In this document: one piece after another, positions 15,577 to 24,235 of the stretch
How the letters are laid out: every line of letters begins with the position of its first letter
Position numbering within the stretch: the stretch's first letter is position 1
Assembly: GCA_016207605.1 (NCBI GenBank)
Contig: JACQPJ010000023.1
Coordinates: 1-63,601, forward strand
DNA length: 63,601 nucleotides
Source: Elusimicrobiota bacterium
Lineage (GTDB): Bacteria > Elusimicrobiota > Elusimicrobia > UBA1565 > UBA9628
Reading direction: 5' to 3'
Notes under the pieces: generated by a model
Told to the model about the DNA's origin: nothing
The model's input: the letters and a program-made list of their open reading frames with translations, nothing else
Databases searched by the model: none
Made by a program: the position numbers and the translations under genes

Positions 15577-16821
15577 TCAGCGCAGTTTGGCCGCGTTGGG
15601 CAGGCCCGCGCCTTCCTCTTCCGGGCCGAGGCAGGCGCGCCGGGGCGCGGTCCGGCACACGGGGGCGGCGGAATCCTTCAGGGTCCGGGCCACGGCCGCG
15701 GGCCCGCGCGCGCCGCGCTCGACGGCGAGCGCGGCCAGTCCCGCCACGTGCGGCGCGGCCATCGAGGTGCCGGAGAACACGCCGTAGCGGCCCCCCGGCA
15801 CGGTGGAGAGGATCTCCACGCCCGGCGCGATGAGGTCCACCTCCCGGCCGCGGCTGGAGAACGGCGCGATCCAGTCCCGGGAGGCGGCCGACACGGCCAG
15901 GACGCCGGGGTAGGCCGCGGGATAGTCCACGCTCCCCGCCTCCGGCCCCTCGTTGCCCGCGGCGCAGACCACGGCCGCGCCCGCCGCGAGCGCCCCCTTC
16001 ACCGCCCTCTCCAGAGCCGGGCTGTTCTCCGGAGAGCCGAGGGACAGGTTGATGACGTCCGCGCCGGCCCGCGCCGCCCAGTCCAGGCCCGCGATGATCC
16101 AGGACACCTGCCCGCCGCCCTGGGCGTTGAGGACCTTGACCGGAAGGAGCGTCGCCTCCGGCGCCACGCCCAAGACTCCCCCGCCCAGGCCTCGCCCCGC
16201 GATGGTCCCCGCCACGTGGGTGCCGTGCCGGTTGTCGTCTCGGGGGGCGGCGCCCGGCGCCAGGACGTTGTAGCCCGCGCGGGGGTCGCAGCGCAGGTCG
16301 GGATGCCCGCAGTCCACGCCCGTGTCGATCACCGCCACGCGCACGCCCGCCCCCCGGCCCGCCGGCCAGGCCGCCGGCGCTCCCACCGCCCGCACTCCCC
16401 AGGGCACGCGCGGGTCCTCCGGCGGCCGCGCCGGCCGCCGCGCCTTGAGCGCCGCCAGGTCCCTCTCGATGCGGCGCTCGAAGGAAATGGAGCGCGGCCC
16501 CTGCCGCAGCCACGTCGCGTAGCGGTCCTCCTCGACCGCGACCACGGCCGGATGGCGGCTGACGGGGAGGGCGCCGGAGGCGCGGACCTCGTCGGCCGAC
16601 TCCAGCACCGCCAGCCCCAGCCGGGGATAGTCCCGGACCACGGCCAGACCCATCTCCCGGGCGGCGTCCTCGATCTGCGCGCGCGTCGTCCCCTCGCGAA
16701 CCGTCATCAGGAACGACCTGCGCTTGGGCCCCTGCAGGGCCCGCGCCCGCGGCGCTCCCGCCAAAAGACAAACGGCCGCGGCCAGCGCCGCGGCCGTCCT
16801 CAAGGCTCCTTTCGTCGTCAT
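15577..16821 (-). CDS. secreted subtilisin-like serine protease (S8)
   Basis: 414 residues: signal peptide (about 1-28), inhibitor-I9-like prodomain (about 35-100), then the S8 catalytic domain with Asp in VAVIDTGVD, His in NRHGTHVAG, the oxyanion Asn region 'CAAGNEGP' and Ser in GTSMAAPHVAG. Three extra cysteines (CGHPDLRC, CRTAPRRACLG) may form disulfides. It is a periplasmic or exported endopeptidase. Monocistronic; the upstream 135 bp to the next gene contain GGTCCTTTAGGGGACC at 16867-16882, related to the repeated motif described in findings. Confidence 0.9.
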   Translation of the reverse strand: MTTKGALRTAAALAAAVCLLAGAPRARALQGPKRRSFLMTVREGTTRAQIEDAAREMGLAVVRDYPRLGLAVLESADEVRASGALPVSRHPAVVAVEEDRYATWLRQGPRSISFERRIERDLAALKARRPARPPEDPRVPWGVRAVGAPAAWPAGRGAGVRVAVIDTGVDCGHPDLRCDPRAGYNVLAPGAAPRDDNRHGTHVAGTIAGRGLGGGVLGVAPEATLLPVKVLNAQGGGQVSWIIAGLDWAARAGADVINLSLGSPENSPALERAVKGALAAGAAVVCAAGNEGPEAGSVDYPAAYPGVLAVSAASRDWIAPFSSRGREVDLIAPGVEILSTVPGGRYGVFSGTSMAAPHVAGLAALAVERGARGPAAVARTLKDSAAPVCRTAPRRACLGPEEEGAGLPNAAKLR

Positions 16822-16866
16822 GGGGCCGCCTCTCCGCGTTCCGTCTCGGGGCGGCGCCGGCCGGGT

Positions 16867-16882
16867 GGGTCCTTTAGGGGAC
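16867..16882. repeat. palindromic GGTCCTTTAGGGGACC, variant of the dispersed motif
   Basis: An inverted repeat about 46 bp upstream of the subtilase start. It shares the (G)GTC-TTTAGG core with sites at 14663, 16989, 23149, 26085 and 33846. Confidence 0.35.
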
Positions 16883-16957
16883 CTCCCGCCCGGGCGACCC
16901 CGAACCCGGCCCGATGACGCAACCTCCCCGGCCGATCCCGGGGAGCAAAAGGCCCGC

Positions 16958-19069
16958 TCAGTCTGCGCCGCGCGCCAGATGCGGAGAAGGGCCCAAAGTC
17001 CTATCCGCGCTTGGGACTAAAGTCCTATTTTTGGCGAGGCGCAGGACGATGCGCCTGTAGGCCGATAGGGCGAGGGCGTCCAATTCCTTGGCCGGGTCCT
17101 GGAGGACCGCTTCGATCTCCGCCAGCGCCGCAGCCGCGATGTCCTCGACGCCGTAGGCGTCGACCGCGAGGATGTTTTCGAGTTGGGAGCGGACATCCTC
17201 GTACAGCCCCCTGGAACGATCGGGGCGGCTGAGCCGCGCCAGAGCCGCCAGGAGCCGGGCGCGCACGTCGGCGGCCGGCCACGGCCTCGCGAGGCCGTCC
17301 TCCCGGGCGCGCCGGACGGCCGCGCGCAGCTCAGGGTCCGCCCTCAGCGCCGCGGCGAATTCCTCGCGGGCCTCCAGGCCGAGCGCGCCTTGGAGGAACT
17401 CCCTCAGCGCCGCGCGTCGAGGAGGCGCCGCGTCCGCGGGCCCGATGAGCGGGACATCGCCGTAAGAATCGTCGCGCGCGGACATGCCCTGCCTGTCGTT
17501 TCGTTCGCGCAATTTTTCCAGCTCTTGGGGGATGAACCATCTCTGGTTGTTGTAGCCCATGACGGCCGCCCCGACCATGAAGGCCGCGGCCGCCAGCGCG
17601 GCGATGGATCGTCCATAGGTTTCCCAGGAGATGGCGACAGGCGACAGGAGGACCGCCGCCGCGGCCATGGCCGCCAGCGCGGCCAGGAGGCCGACCGCCG
17701 CGGATAGGAACAGCCCTTTGGGGGAGAGCGAACCTTCTTCCCGCGCGATGCTTTGGGAAAGCCGGCGCAGTTCGAACTCGGAGCGGCGCACGCTCGGGCC
17801 GGGGTAGTACTCGCCGTAGTCGAAGATTTGGAACGTCTCGTCTCGTCCGCCCAGCGCGCGATAAGCGCCTCGGAGCCCTTGGAGCAGGGCCGTCTCGGAG
17901 TCCCATTGAGGCGTGGGGCTGTGCGTCCGCGTGTATCCTGCGAGGAAGCGCGCGGGCAGGACGTAGTACCGGCCGTTTTGCTCTGCGACCTCCAGGTTGA
18001 CCGGCTTGCCGTCCACGATGCTCGCGGAGAGTCCGACGACGGTCCCATCTCTGTCTTTCTTGAGGAAGGCGGAGAAGTTCGGGCGGTGGCTCGGGGGCGG
18101 CGCCGTGCGTCCGGCAAGAGGCTGGGTCTGGTCGTAAAAGGCCTGCAACAGGGCGAGGAGAACTTCCTCCGCGTCCGCGGCATCATGCAGCCTGATCTCG
18201 AAGGCGTCTTGGTAGCGGTGCCTGCCGTCCCGAGGGAAGGGAGTCTCCGCCTTTTTCGTGCGGATCACGTCGAAGTGCGTCGTCCCGGACTTGGCGGCCG
18301 GCCGCAGGCGCCGCGCGTCCCGGACGTCCGGGACGGCGCGCGCGCCGGTTTCACCCCGCGCGTCCGCCGGGAACAGCTCCTCGGCGGATCGGCCGGAGCG
18401 GACGAAGGCGAAAAAGCGCCGCGCCGTTTCCGCGCCGGCCCTGTCGGCGACGGCCTCGGCGACCTCCTCCTTGGCGCGCGCGATCTCCTCGAACAACTCG
18501 CCCGCGTCCTGGGCCGGCAGGAGCCCCGGATAGAGCCGCGCGACGCGCGCGATTTCCTCTCCCAGCCCGTTCAATTGCTCCGCGTCGGCCTGCATCGCGC
18601 TGGGACTGTTCGTGCGATCCAATGAGCGGACGGCTTTTCGGGCCAGGACTTGCGCGGCCCGGCGGATGCCGTTCTTCCAGGCGGCGACTTCCCCCCGCAC
18701 ATCACGGACGGCTTGTTTGACCAGCGCTTTGCGCCGCTCCTGGGCCGCCTCGTTCTGCGCGCGCGCCGCCCTCTTCAAGGGCAAGCCGAACCACGCGCCG
18801 TGCTCCAGGGCCAGGTGGAACGCGACGGCGTCCCGCACGTCCGGCGGCACGAACCAGCGGAACTCGGGGAAATGCTCCCCCAGCCCGACGCCGTTGACCA
18901 GGCCCAGGGCGTCCTGAGGAAGGCCGACGCCGTAGTACGGGAGATGGGAGCGCTCATAGATCACGGAGAACTCTGGGAGCTCGGCCTTGACCGCGGGGTC
19001 GGCGGAGGCTCGCGCCGCCGCCGCGACGGCCAACGCCAGGCCGAGCGCGCGCCGCCGCGGAATCGGCAT
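16958..19069 (-). CDS. large exported membrane-anchored protein, unknown function
   Basis: 703 residues: signal peptide (1-23), helical region rich in Arg/Ala (about 100-260), a mixed region with 'RYQDAFEIRLHDAADAEEVLLALL' (about 290-330), then two closely spaced hydrophobic helices (about 455-510) and a C-terminal helical domain. No family recognised. It is third in an operon, 1 bp after the preceding stop. The last codons run through two copies of the TAGGACTTT repeat (16989-17027), giving the protein tail a repeated RTL-P pattern. Confidence 0.75.
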   Translation of the reverse strand: MPIPRRRALGLALAVAAAARASADPAVKAELPEFSVIYERSHLPYYGVGLPQDALGLVNGVGLGEHFPEFRWFVPPDVRDAVAFHLALEHGAWFGLPLKRAARAQNEAAQERRKALVKQAVRDVRGEVAAWKNGIRRAAQVLARKAVRSLDRTNSPSAMQADAEQLNGLGEEIARVARLYPGLLPAQDAGELFEEIARAKEEVAEAVADRAGAETARRFFAFVRSGRSAEELFPADARGETGARAVPDVRDARRLRPAAKSGTTHFDVIRTKKAETPFPRDGRHRYQDAFEIRLHDAADAEEVLLALLQAFYDQTQPLAGRTAPPPSHRPNFSAFLKKDRDGTVVGLSASIVDGKPVNLEVAEQNGRYYVLPARFLAGYTRTHSPTPQWDSETALLQGLRGAYRALGGRDETFQIFDYGEYYPGPSVRRSEFELRRLSQSIAREEGSLSPKGLFLSAAVGLLAALAAMAAAAVLLSPVAISWETYGRSIAALAAAAFMVGAAVMGYNNQRWFIPQELEKLRERNDRQGMSARDDSYGDVPLIGPADAAPPRRAALREFLQGALGLEAREEFAAALRADPELRAAVRRAREDGLARPWPAADVRARLLAALARLSRPDRSRGLYEDVRSQLENILAVDAYGVEDIAAAALAEIEAVLQDPAKELDALALSAYRRIVLRLAKNRTLVPSADRTLGPSPHLARGAD
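16989..17027 (-). repeat. two tandem copies of the TAGGACTTTNGGCCC motif
   Basis: On the minus strand TAGGACTTTAGTCCC (17027-17013) and TAGGACTTTGGGCCC (17003-16989), 24 bp apart start to start. They lie in the 3' end of the exported-protein gene. Related sites occur at 23149-23210, 26085-26122 and 33846-33884. Confidence 0.6.
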
Positions 19070-19070
19070 A

Positions 19071-21107
19071 CTATCTCCCCAGCCGGCCGGCCATGACTTT
19101 CGCGGGCCTGCCCGAGGTCCCGCGGCCGCCGCGCGCCGCCGACGCGGGGCCGGAGACGACGCCGCGCCGGGCTTTCTCGCCGTTTTCCCACTTGCGGTAG
19201 CTCGGGCCCAGGCGGAACTCCAGGGCTCGGTCGATGGCGCGCGTCTGCTCGTCGTAGGAGCCTTTGGCGACGTAGTTCCACACGACGACCCATTTCATGT
19301 CGCTCGCGAAGAAGAAAAAGAGGCGGTGGCCGTACGGGCGCAGCTCCCAGACCATCCCATGGCGGAGGTCCTTGGCCGTGCCCTCCAGCGTGTTGTTCTT
19401 GATCGTGGCGCCGTGGCGCGCCAGCGCGCGCAGCCCCTCGATCGTCTCGCGATAAGCCGCCGCGTCCTCGGTCGAGAGCTTTTTGAGGACGCCATCCACC
19501 TCGGCGGAGAGGTACACGTCCCACTGGGCGTCGTCCGGCTGGCCTTGCCATCGCTCCAGCAAGGGCCGGGGAGGCGACGGCGGGACGGGCGGCGGCGCCG
19601 GCGGCCGGGCGAGGGCGCGGCGGATCTTGTAGCGCTTCTCGCCCGCCTCGCCGCGTTCCTCCGTGATCGCGCCGGCGGCCTGCAGGGCGATGAACGCCTC
19701 CAGCCGCTGGTTGGGATCGAGGTCGGGATGGTCGAGGTCGAGCGCCTCCTCCCCGGTGAAGTCGGCGTTTCCAAACGCATTGCGCAAGAGGCCCGCGTAG
19801 GCGTTCATGTCCCGCGGGTCCGCCCAGGACCGCGAGCCGATGAAGTAGCGGTCGCCGTCGCCCTTGCGCTCGATGAGCTTGAGGGCGAGCAGGTCCTTGA
19901 TGATGCGCATGCACGTGCGCCTGTTCAGCTGGAGGGTCTGACCCTCCACGATCATGTGCGCCAGGCTGTCTTCCCTGTATTTGCCTCCCGTCAGCCACAG
20001 AGCGAACGCCTGGATTTTGTCGCGCACGTAGAGCTTAAGCGGCGGCACCAGATGCCACTTGGTCGCCGTTTTTCTCCGCGCCGCGCGCGCGATGCCGTCG
20101 CCCTGGAGGGACTCCAAGGCCTGCACGACGTTCGCCTCGTCGAGTCCGACCTTTGACTGTATTTCAGCGGCCGTGAGAAGCCGGACAGCGTCGAGCGCGC
20201 CGCGGACGGCTTCCCGCGCCTCCTCCCGGTCTTGCAGGGCGCCGGGCGGCGCCGCTTCGGCGGCGGGGACGCCGCCGCGGCTTGGCGGAGCCGGGAGAGC
20301 GGCCGGTTGGGGCGGAGCTTGATAGGAGGCTTTGCCGTTCCTGGGATCGTACTTGATCAACCTGTGCTCGGCCATGTCCCTCATGAGCGCCCTCGGATAT
20401 TGCACGCCGTAAGCCTTGGCGAGCGGGAGGACGTCGCTTAAGTGCAGTTTCGTTCTCTTGTCTGCGCGCAAGCGGGTGATGAGGGCGGCGCGAAATCCCA
20501 CCGGGTCCGGGTCGGGGCTGACGCCGATCATCGGGGCGGCAAGAGACGCCGCCGCGGGAAGCTCAACGTCGTCGGCGGTTTTGTGCGGCGGCGCTTCGCC
20601 GAAGACGCTACGGGCATTCCGCACGAGGTCCTTCAATTCTTGGGGCCGGATCTGTTCATCTGCGGTCACGGATTTTGAGATGGGAACGACGGCGTGCCGA
20701 CTGAGCGGCAGGGCGTTCGGCATCCTCAAGGGCCTGCGGGAGGAGCGGTCTCCCGACCGCGCGAACGCGCGGTCCCGCGGCGTCCCCCCCGCGGCCGCGC
20801 GCGCCGCGTAAGCGGCTGGGGCGGTCGTCCTCGGGGGCGCGGCGGCGGACCGCGGGAGCGGCGGCACGCTGATCGTCGTGAACGCGTCCCGCGCCGAGGC
20901 AGGCCAGGCGCCGAGAGTCAAATCCGGAGGGGCGGCCTCTTGAATGGGGAGGAAGTCGAAAAGCGGAGCCCGCGCGGCGCTTTCGGGGATGGCTTTAACG
21001 GCGCTGTTGCCCTGCGCCGCCGCGGAGGCGGGCAGGAGCGCGACAAGGGCCGCGAGCAGCAGGCGCGCGGCGCGGACGGCCGGGATCGGCGTCGGCGGGG
21101 CGGTCAC
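19071..21107 (-). CDS. exported protein with winged-helix-like segments and C-terminal RelE/HigB-like domain
   Basis: 678 residues from a GTG that overlaps the preceding stop (GTGA). Signal peptide 'RLLLAALVALLPASAAAQG' at about 12-31; long proline/alanine-rich linker; three segments that look like winged helices (about 200-265, 305-360, 385-440); then about 545-640 'YRETIEGLRALARHGATI' and 'GMVWELRPYGHRLFFFF' followed by 'RAIDRALEF', which matches the order of strands and helices in RelE/HigB (Gp49-like) toxins. What an exported RelE-fold does is unknown. Middle gene of the operon. Confidence 0.72.
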   Translation of the reverse strand: MTAPPTPIPAVRAARLLLAALVALLPASAAAQGNSAVKAIPESAARAPLFDFLPIQEAAPPDLTLGAWPASARDAFTTISVPPLPRSAAAPPRTTAPAAYAARAAAGGTPRDRAFARSGDRSSRRPLRMPNALPLSRHAVVPISKSVTADEQIRPQELKDLVRNARSVFGEAPPHKTADDVELPAAASLAAPMIGVSPDPDPVGFRAALITRLRADKRTKLHLSDVLPLAKAYGVQYPRALMRDMAEHRLIKYDPRNGKASYQAPPQPAALPAPPSRGGVPAAEAAPPGALQDREEAREAVRGALDAVRLLTAAEIQSKVGLDEANVVQALESLQGDGIARAARRKTATKWHLVPPLKLYVRDKIQAFALWLTGGKYREDSLAHMIVEGQTLQLNRRTCMRIIKDLLALKLIERKGDGDRYFIGSRSWADPRDMNAYAGLLRNAFGNADFTGEEALDLDHPDLDPNQRLEAFIALQAAGAITEERGEAGEKRYKIRRALARPPAPPPVPPSPPRPLLERWQGQPDDAQWDVYLSAEVDGVLKKLSTEDAAAYRETIEGLRALARHGATIKNNTLEGTAKDLRHGMVWELRPYGHRLFFFFASDMKWVVVWNYVAKGSYDEQTRAIDRALEFRLGPSYRKWENGEKARRGVVSGPASAARGGRGTSGRPAKVMAGRLGR

Positions 21108-23086
21108 GGGGAGCTGTCGGACCTCGCCGGGTCGGCGGTCTCCAAGAATTCTTCCAGCACGCCGAGAGCGGCGAAGACGTCGGGACGCGGGACGTCGTCC
21201 CACCCGCTGATCCGCGCGCGGTACGCGCGGACGGCCTGGAGGGCCGCGTCTTGGAAGCGGGGCCGCCGCTCGGCGTTGATCCAGCCGCGATCCAGGGAGT
21301 AGGCGGGCCGCTCGGCGTAGTCCGCCCTCGCGAATTGCGCGCGCTCCCTCGGCGTGCCCAACTGCTCGACGTTGAAGCGCTCCTGTTTGCGCACCTGGTC
21401 GGCGAAGGCGATCAGGAGGTTCCTGTAAATCCCATCGAATTCCCAGGCTTGCGCGGGTGCCGCGGCCGCGCGGGCCTTCGAGAAGCGGAGGACCGACCCC
21501 GCCAGCGGCTGGATCAGCGTCCCGCCGTCGTCCGCGCTCGAGGAGGCGTTCGCGTCAATCAGGCGCGTGGCCTCGCGGATTTGTTGACCCAGGGCACGCG
21601 GCTGGTCCGGAGGCTTGGAATAAAGATAGGAACCGCCGTTCTCATCGAGCCGCGCCAGGCGGCCCGCGGCGATCAGGCGCGCGACGTCGCTCGAATTCGG
21701 GCTGTCGTCCAGGCTCGCGTCCTTGAGGCGAGCCCGTTCGTGGACCGTGCCGGCGGCCCCCAAGGCGTCGGCGCGGGATTTAAGCTCCGCCGGCAGCGCC
21801 GTTCCAGGCTCCAACGTCCGCTCGCGCTCATTGAGTATCGCTTGATAGTCAAGGAAACGCTTGAGCACGTCCAGGCCGCGATGGGAGCTGCCGTCGCGTC
21901 GGGCCCCGTCCATCGCGGTCAGGAGCAAGCCCGCGTCGGCTAAAGGCAGGGCTTGGCGCGGCCTGCCGTCGTTGTAGAGGAAGCCGGCTTGAACGTCGGC
22001 CAAATGCCTGAGCTGCGCGGCCGCGTCGGCCGCGGCCTGGCCGCGCAGTCTGCTGCGCTCGCGGCGGTGAGCTTGCGCCGCCAGGCGGTGGCCCAGCTTG
22101 AGGGAGGCGCGGCCGCGCAGGAAGGCGAGCGCGTCCGTCACCGGGACCTCCGCCGCCTCGCCGCGCTGCCTGGCCGCGGCCAGCGCCTCGTCGAAGACGG
22201 CCGCGGCGTCCATCAGCTCCCTCAGATCGCCGCGATTGAACCGGCGCACCGCCTCGGCGACTTTCGGATCCTGACGCGCGGCGTCAACGGCCTGCATATC
22301 CTGGCCGGGACCGAGGACCGCGAGCTCGCCCCGCTCCCGAGCCTTTTCCATGATCCTTTTGGTTTCCGGCCCGCTCCAGCCTAGTCGGCGGTGTGCTCTC
22401 AGGACGATCTCGCTCGTGATGACATCCCCGCCGAAAATGTGCTCCTGCTGCGCGAGGCTGTCTATCAAGGTCTCGAAGCTCGGATCCTCCGACAGTCGGG
22501 GTTCCGGCAGTCTGTCCTTGCGGGCTGTCCGCGCGGCAGGTTTGACCAGACCCGGGGCCTGCGGGCGGCCGGTCGCGCCGCTGCCCTCGCTCACGGTCTG
22601 CGCCGTTTGGCCGCCTGTGGGGCCGCCGGCAAAAGGCTCCCCGGCCTCCGCGCTGAGGCGGTCCGCGTCGCCGCGGGAGTCGGCCGCGGCCCTCGTCAGG
22701 GCCCCGGCTTGCCGCGCCATGCGGCGCGTCGTCTCGATCACGGCGGAGATTTCTCCCGGCGCGGCTCGCTGCCGCCGCCCCCGCCGCATCGAGGCTCCGA
22801 CCGCGGCGATCGCGGGCGTGAGGGCGGCCGGGGCCGGCAGGAACGTCGCGGCCGACATCACGGTTCCGGCGGTCAGCATCCAGTCGGCGGAGAAGGCTTC
22901 CGCCGCGCTCCCGACGTCGTAAAACGGCATGACGATGGGAAGGAGACTTTCCGCCGCCGAGGCGGGCTCGCTCGGTCTTAGGGCGTCGGAGAAGGCCCGG
23001 GCCTCGGGCCCGGAAAAAAGCGATAGGGACGCCGCCAGGACGAGGCGCGCGGCGCCGAGGGGCGGGATGGGGCGGCGGCAAGGCAT
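21104..23086 (-). CDS. large exported alanine-rich protein, unknown function
   Basis: 660 residues from ATG 23086, chosen because TTGGAGGAAC precedes it; the transcript would start after TATAAT at 23125-23120. Signal peptide 1-32, one hydrophobic hairpin (about 65-95), then a long helical Arg/Ala/Asp-rich body. Near 440-480 a short winged-helix-like unit ('NSSDVARLIAAGRLARLDENGGSYLYS') resembles units in the next protein. No family recognised. First gene of a three-gene exported-protein operon. Confidence 0.75.
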   Translation of the reverse strand: MPCRRPIPPLGAARLVLAASLSLFSGPEARAFSDALRPSEPASAAESLLPIVMPFYDVGSAAEAFSADWMLTAGTVMSAATFLPAPAALTPAIAAVGASMRRGRRQRAAPGEISAVIETTRRMARQAGALTRAAADSRGDADRLSAEAGEPFAGGPTGGQTAQTVSEGSGATGRPQAPGLVKPAARTARKDRLPEPRLSEDPSFETLIDSLAQQEHIFGGDVITSEIVLRAHRRLGWSGPETKRIMEKARERGELAVLGPGQDMQAVDAARQDPKVAEAVRRFNRGDLRELMDAAAVFDEALAAARQRGEAAEVPVTDALAFLRGRASLKLGHRLAAQAHRRERSRLRGQAAADAAAQLRHLADVQAGFLYNDGRPRQALPLADAGLLLTAMDGARRDGSSHRGLDVLKRFLDYQAILNERERTLEPGTALPAELKSRADALGAAGTVHERARLKDASLDDSPNSSDVARLIAAGRLARLDENGGSYLYSKPPDQPRALGQQIREATRLIDANASSSADDGGTLIQPLAGSVLRFSKARAAAAPAQAWEFDGIYRNLLIAFADQVRKQERFNVEQLGTPRERAQFARADYAERPAYSLDRGWINAERRPRFQDAALQAVRAYRARISGWDDVPRPDVFAALGVLEEFLETADPARSDSSP

Positions 23087-23119
23087 CAGGTTCCTCCAAA
23101 GGGTCCGGGCATTCCTTAG

Positions 23120-23125
23120 ATTATA
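23120..23125 (-). promoter_or_regulatory. -10 box of the three-gene exported-protein operon
   Basis: TATAAT on the minus strand, about 34 bp upstream of the ATG at 23086, leaving room for a short leader with the GGAGG ribosome site. A sigma-70 -35 is not obvious. Confidence 0.5.
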
Positions 23126-23148
23126 GGATGGAGTCGGCCCTGCTTCCT

Positions 23149-23210
23149 GGGTCTTTGGGCCCATGGCGCGGGGCTGTTTGGACCTACCGCGAAGTGGGCC
23201 GAAAGTCCTA
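23149..23210. repeat. inverted pair of the GGGYC-TTT-GGCCC motif between divergent genes
   Basis: GGGTCTTTGGGCCCA at 23149-23163 on the plus strand and TAGGACTTTCGGCCC at 23210-23196 on the minus strand flank a 32-bp spacer. The second copy abuts the TATATT box of the GT9 gene. Confidence 0.6.
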
Positions 23211-23224
23211 TATTAGCGCCCGTC

Positions 23225-24235
23225 ATGGCGATGTCTCCGGCGCTCGAGCTCGACTCCGCGTCGCGCGTGACCGCGGTCTACATCGGCCGGGTGGGCGACG
23301 TGATCACGGCGACGCCCTTCCTGCGCGCCCTGCGCCGGCGCCTGCCCAAGGCGCGGATTCGGCTGGTGGTGGGCTGGCGCAGCCGGGAGGTCCTGCCGCT
23401 CATCCCCTTCATCGACGCGTCGCTGATCCTGGGCAAGCCCTGGCGCCTGGACGCGCACCTGGCCCTGGCGGCGCGCCTGCTCTCCTCGCGCGAGGACCTG
23501 CTCGTGGACCTCAACTCCGTGTTCTCCAAGACCTCGACCTTGCTCGCGCGCGCGACGCCGGCTCGGGCCAAGCTGGCCTTCGAGAAGGGCAAGGGCCCCG
23601 CGGTGTTCACCCACGCGCTGGCCGCCCCGGCGGTCGAGGAGCACATGGCCGAGCGCTACGGGCGCCTGGCCGCAGCGCTCGGCGCGCCCTATGTCCCCGA
23701 GCTGGAGTTGAGCCTGCCGTCGGCCGACGCGGCGCAAGCCGAGCGCCTGCTGGAGCCCTTCGCGCTCGAAAGCGGCCGTTTTAAGATCGCGATCCATGCC
23801 GGGAACTTCGACCGCTTCTCCTTTCGCTGGCAGGAGGAGAAGTTCGCGGCGCTGGCCGATCGGCTCGCCGCGGATCCCGGGTTCCAGGTCTTTTTCTTGG
23901 CCGGCCCCGGCGAGAAAGAGAAGACCCGCGCGGTCGCGGCCGCGATGAAGCGGCCGGCGCCCGTGCTGCCGACCGCCCGTTTGGGCGTGACGGGCGGGAT
24001 GCTCCGGCGCATGGATCTCTTCGTCTGCAACGTCACCGGGACCACGCATCTGGCCGCCGCCTTGGGCGTGCCGACCTTCGCCTTCTACGCCGGCTACACG
24101 CAGACCGTCTGGCGTCCGCGCGGCGAGCGGCATGGCGGCACGCTTTGTCCGGAGTGGCAGACCTGCCGCGACACGACCGTGGACGAGGCCTGCGCCGCGC
24201 TCAAGGCGCACGTCGCCCGGCTGCGGGATATCTAA
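23225..24235 (+). CDS. glycosyltransferase family 9 (heptosyltransferase-like)
   Basis: 336 residues. Two Rossmann halves of a GT-B fold: 'YIGRVGDVITATPFLRAL' at the N terminus and 'CNVTGTTHLAAALGVPTFAFY' in the C-terminal donor-binding half, the signature of ADP-heptose:LPS heptosyltransferases. Predicted role in LPS core or other surface glycan assembly at the inner membrane. The ATG follows TATATT (23209-23214) by 10 nt without a ribosome site. The 3' end overlaps the convergent GT9 gene by 35 bp. Confidence 0.88.
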   Translation: MAMSPALELDSASRVTAVYIGRVGDVITATPFLRALRRRLPKARIRLVVGWRSREVLPLIPFIDASLILGKPWRLDAHLALAARLLSSREDLLVDLNSVFSKTSTLLARATPARAKLAFEKGKGPAVFTHALAAPAVEEHMAERYGRLAAALGAPYVPELELSLPSADAAQAERLLEPFALESGRFKIAIHAGNFDRFSFRWQEEKFAALADRLAADPGFQVFFLAGPGEKEKTRAVAAAMKRPAPVLPTARLGVTGGMLRRMDLFVCNVTGTTHLAAALGVPTFAFYAGYTQTVWRPRGERHGGTLCPEWQTCRDTTVDEACAALKAHVARLRDI

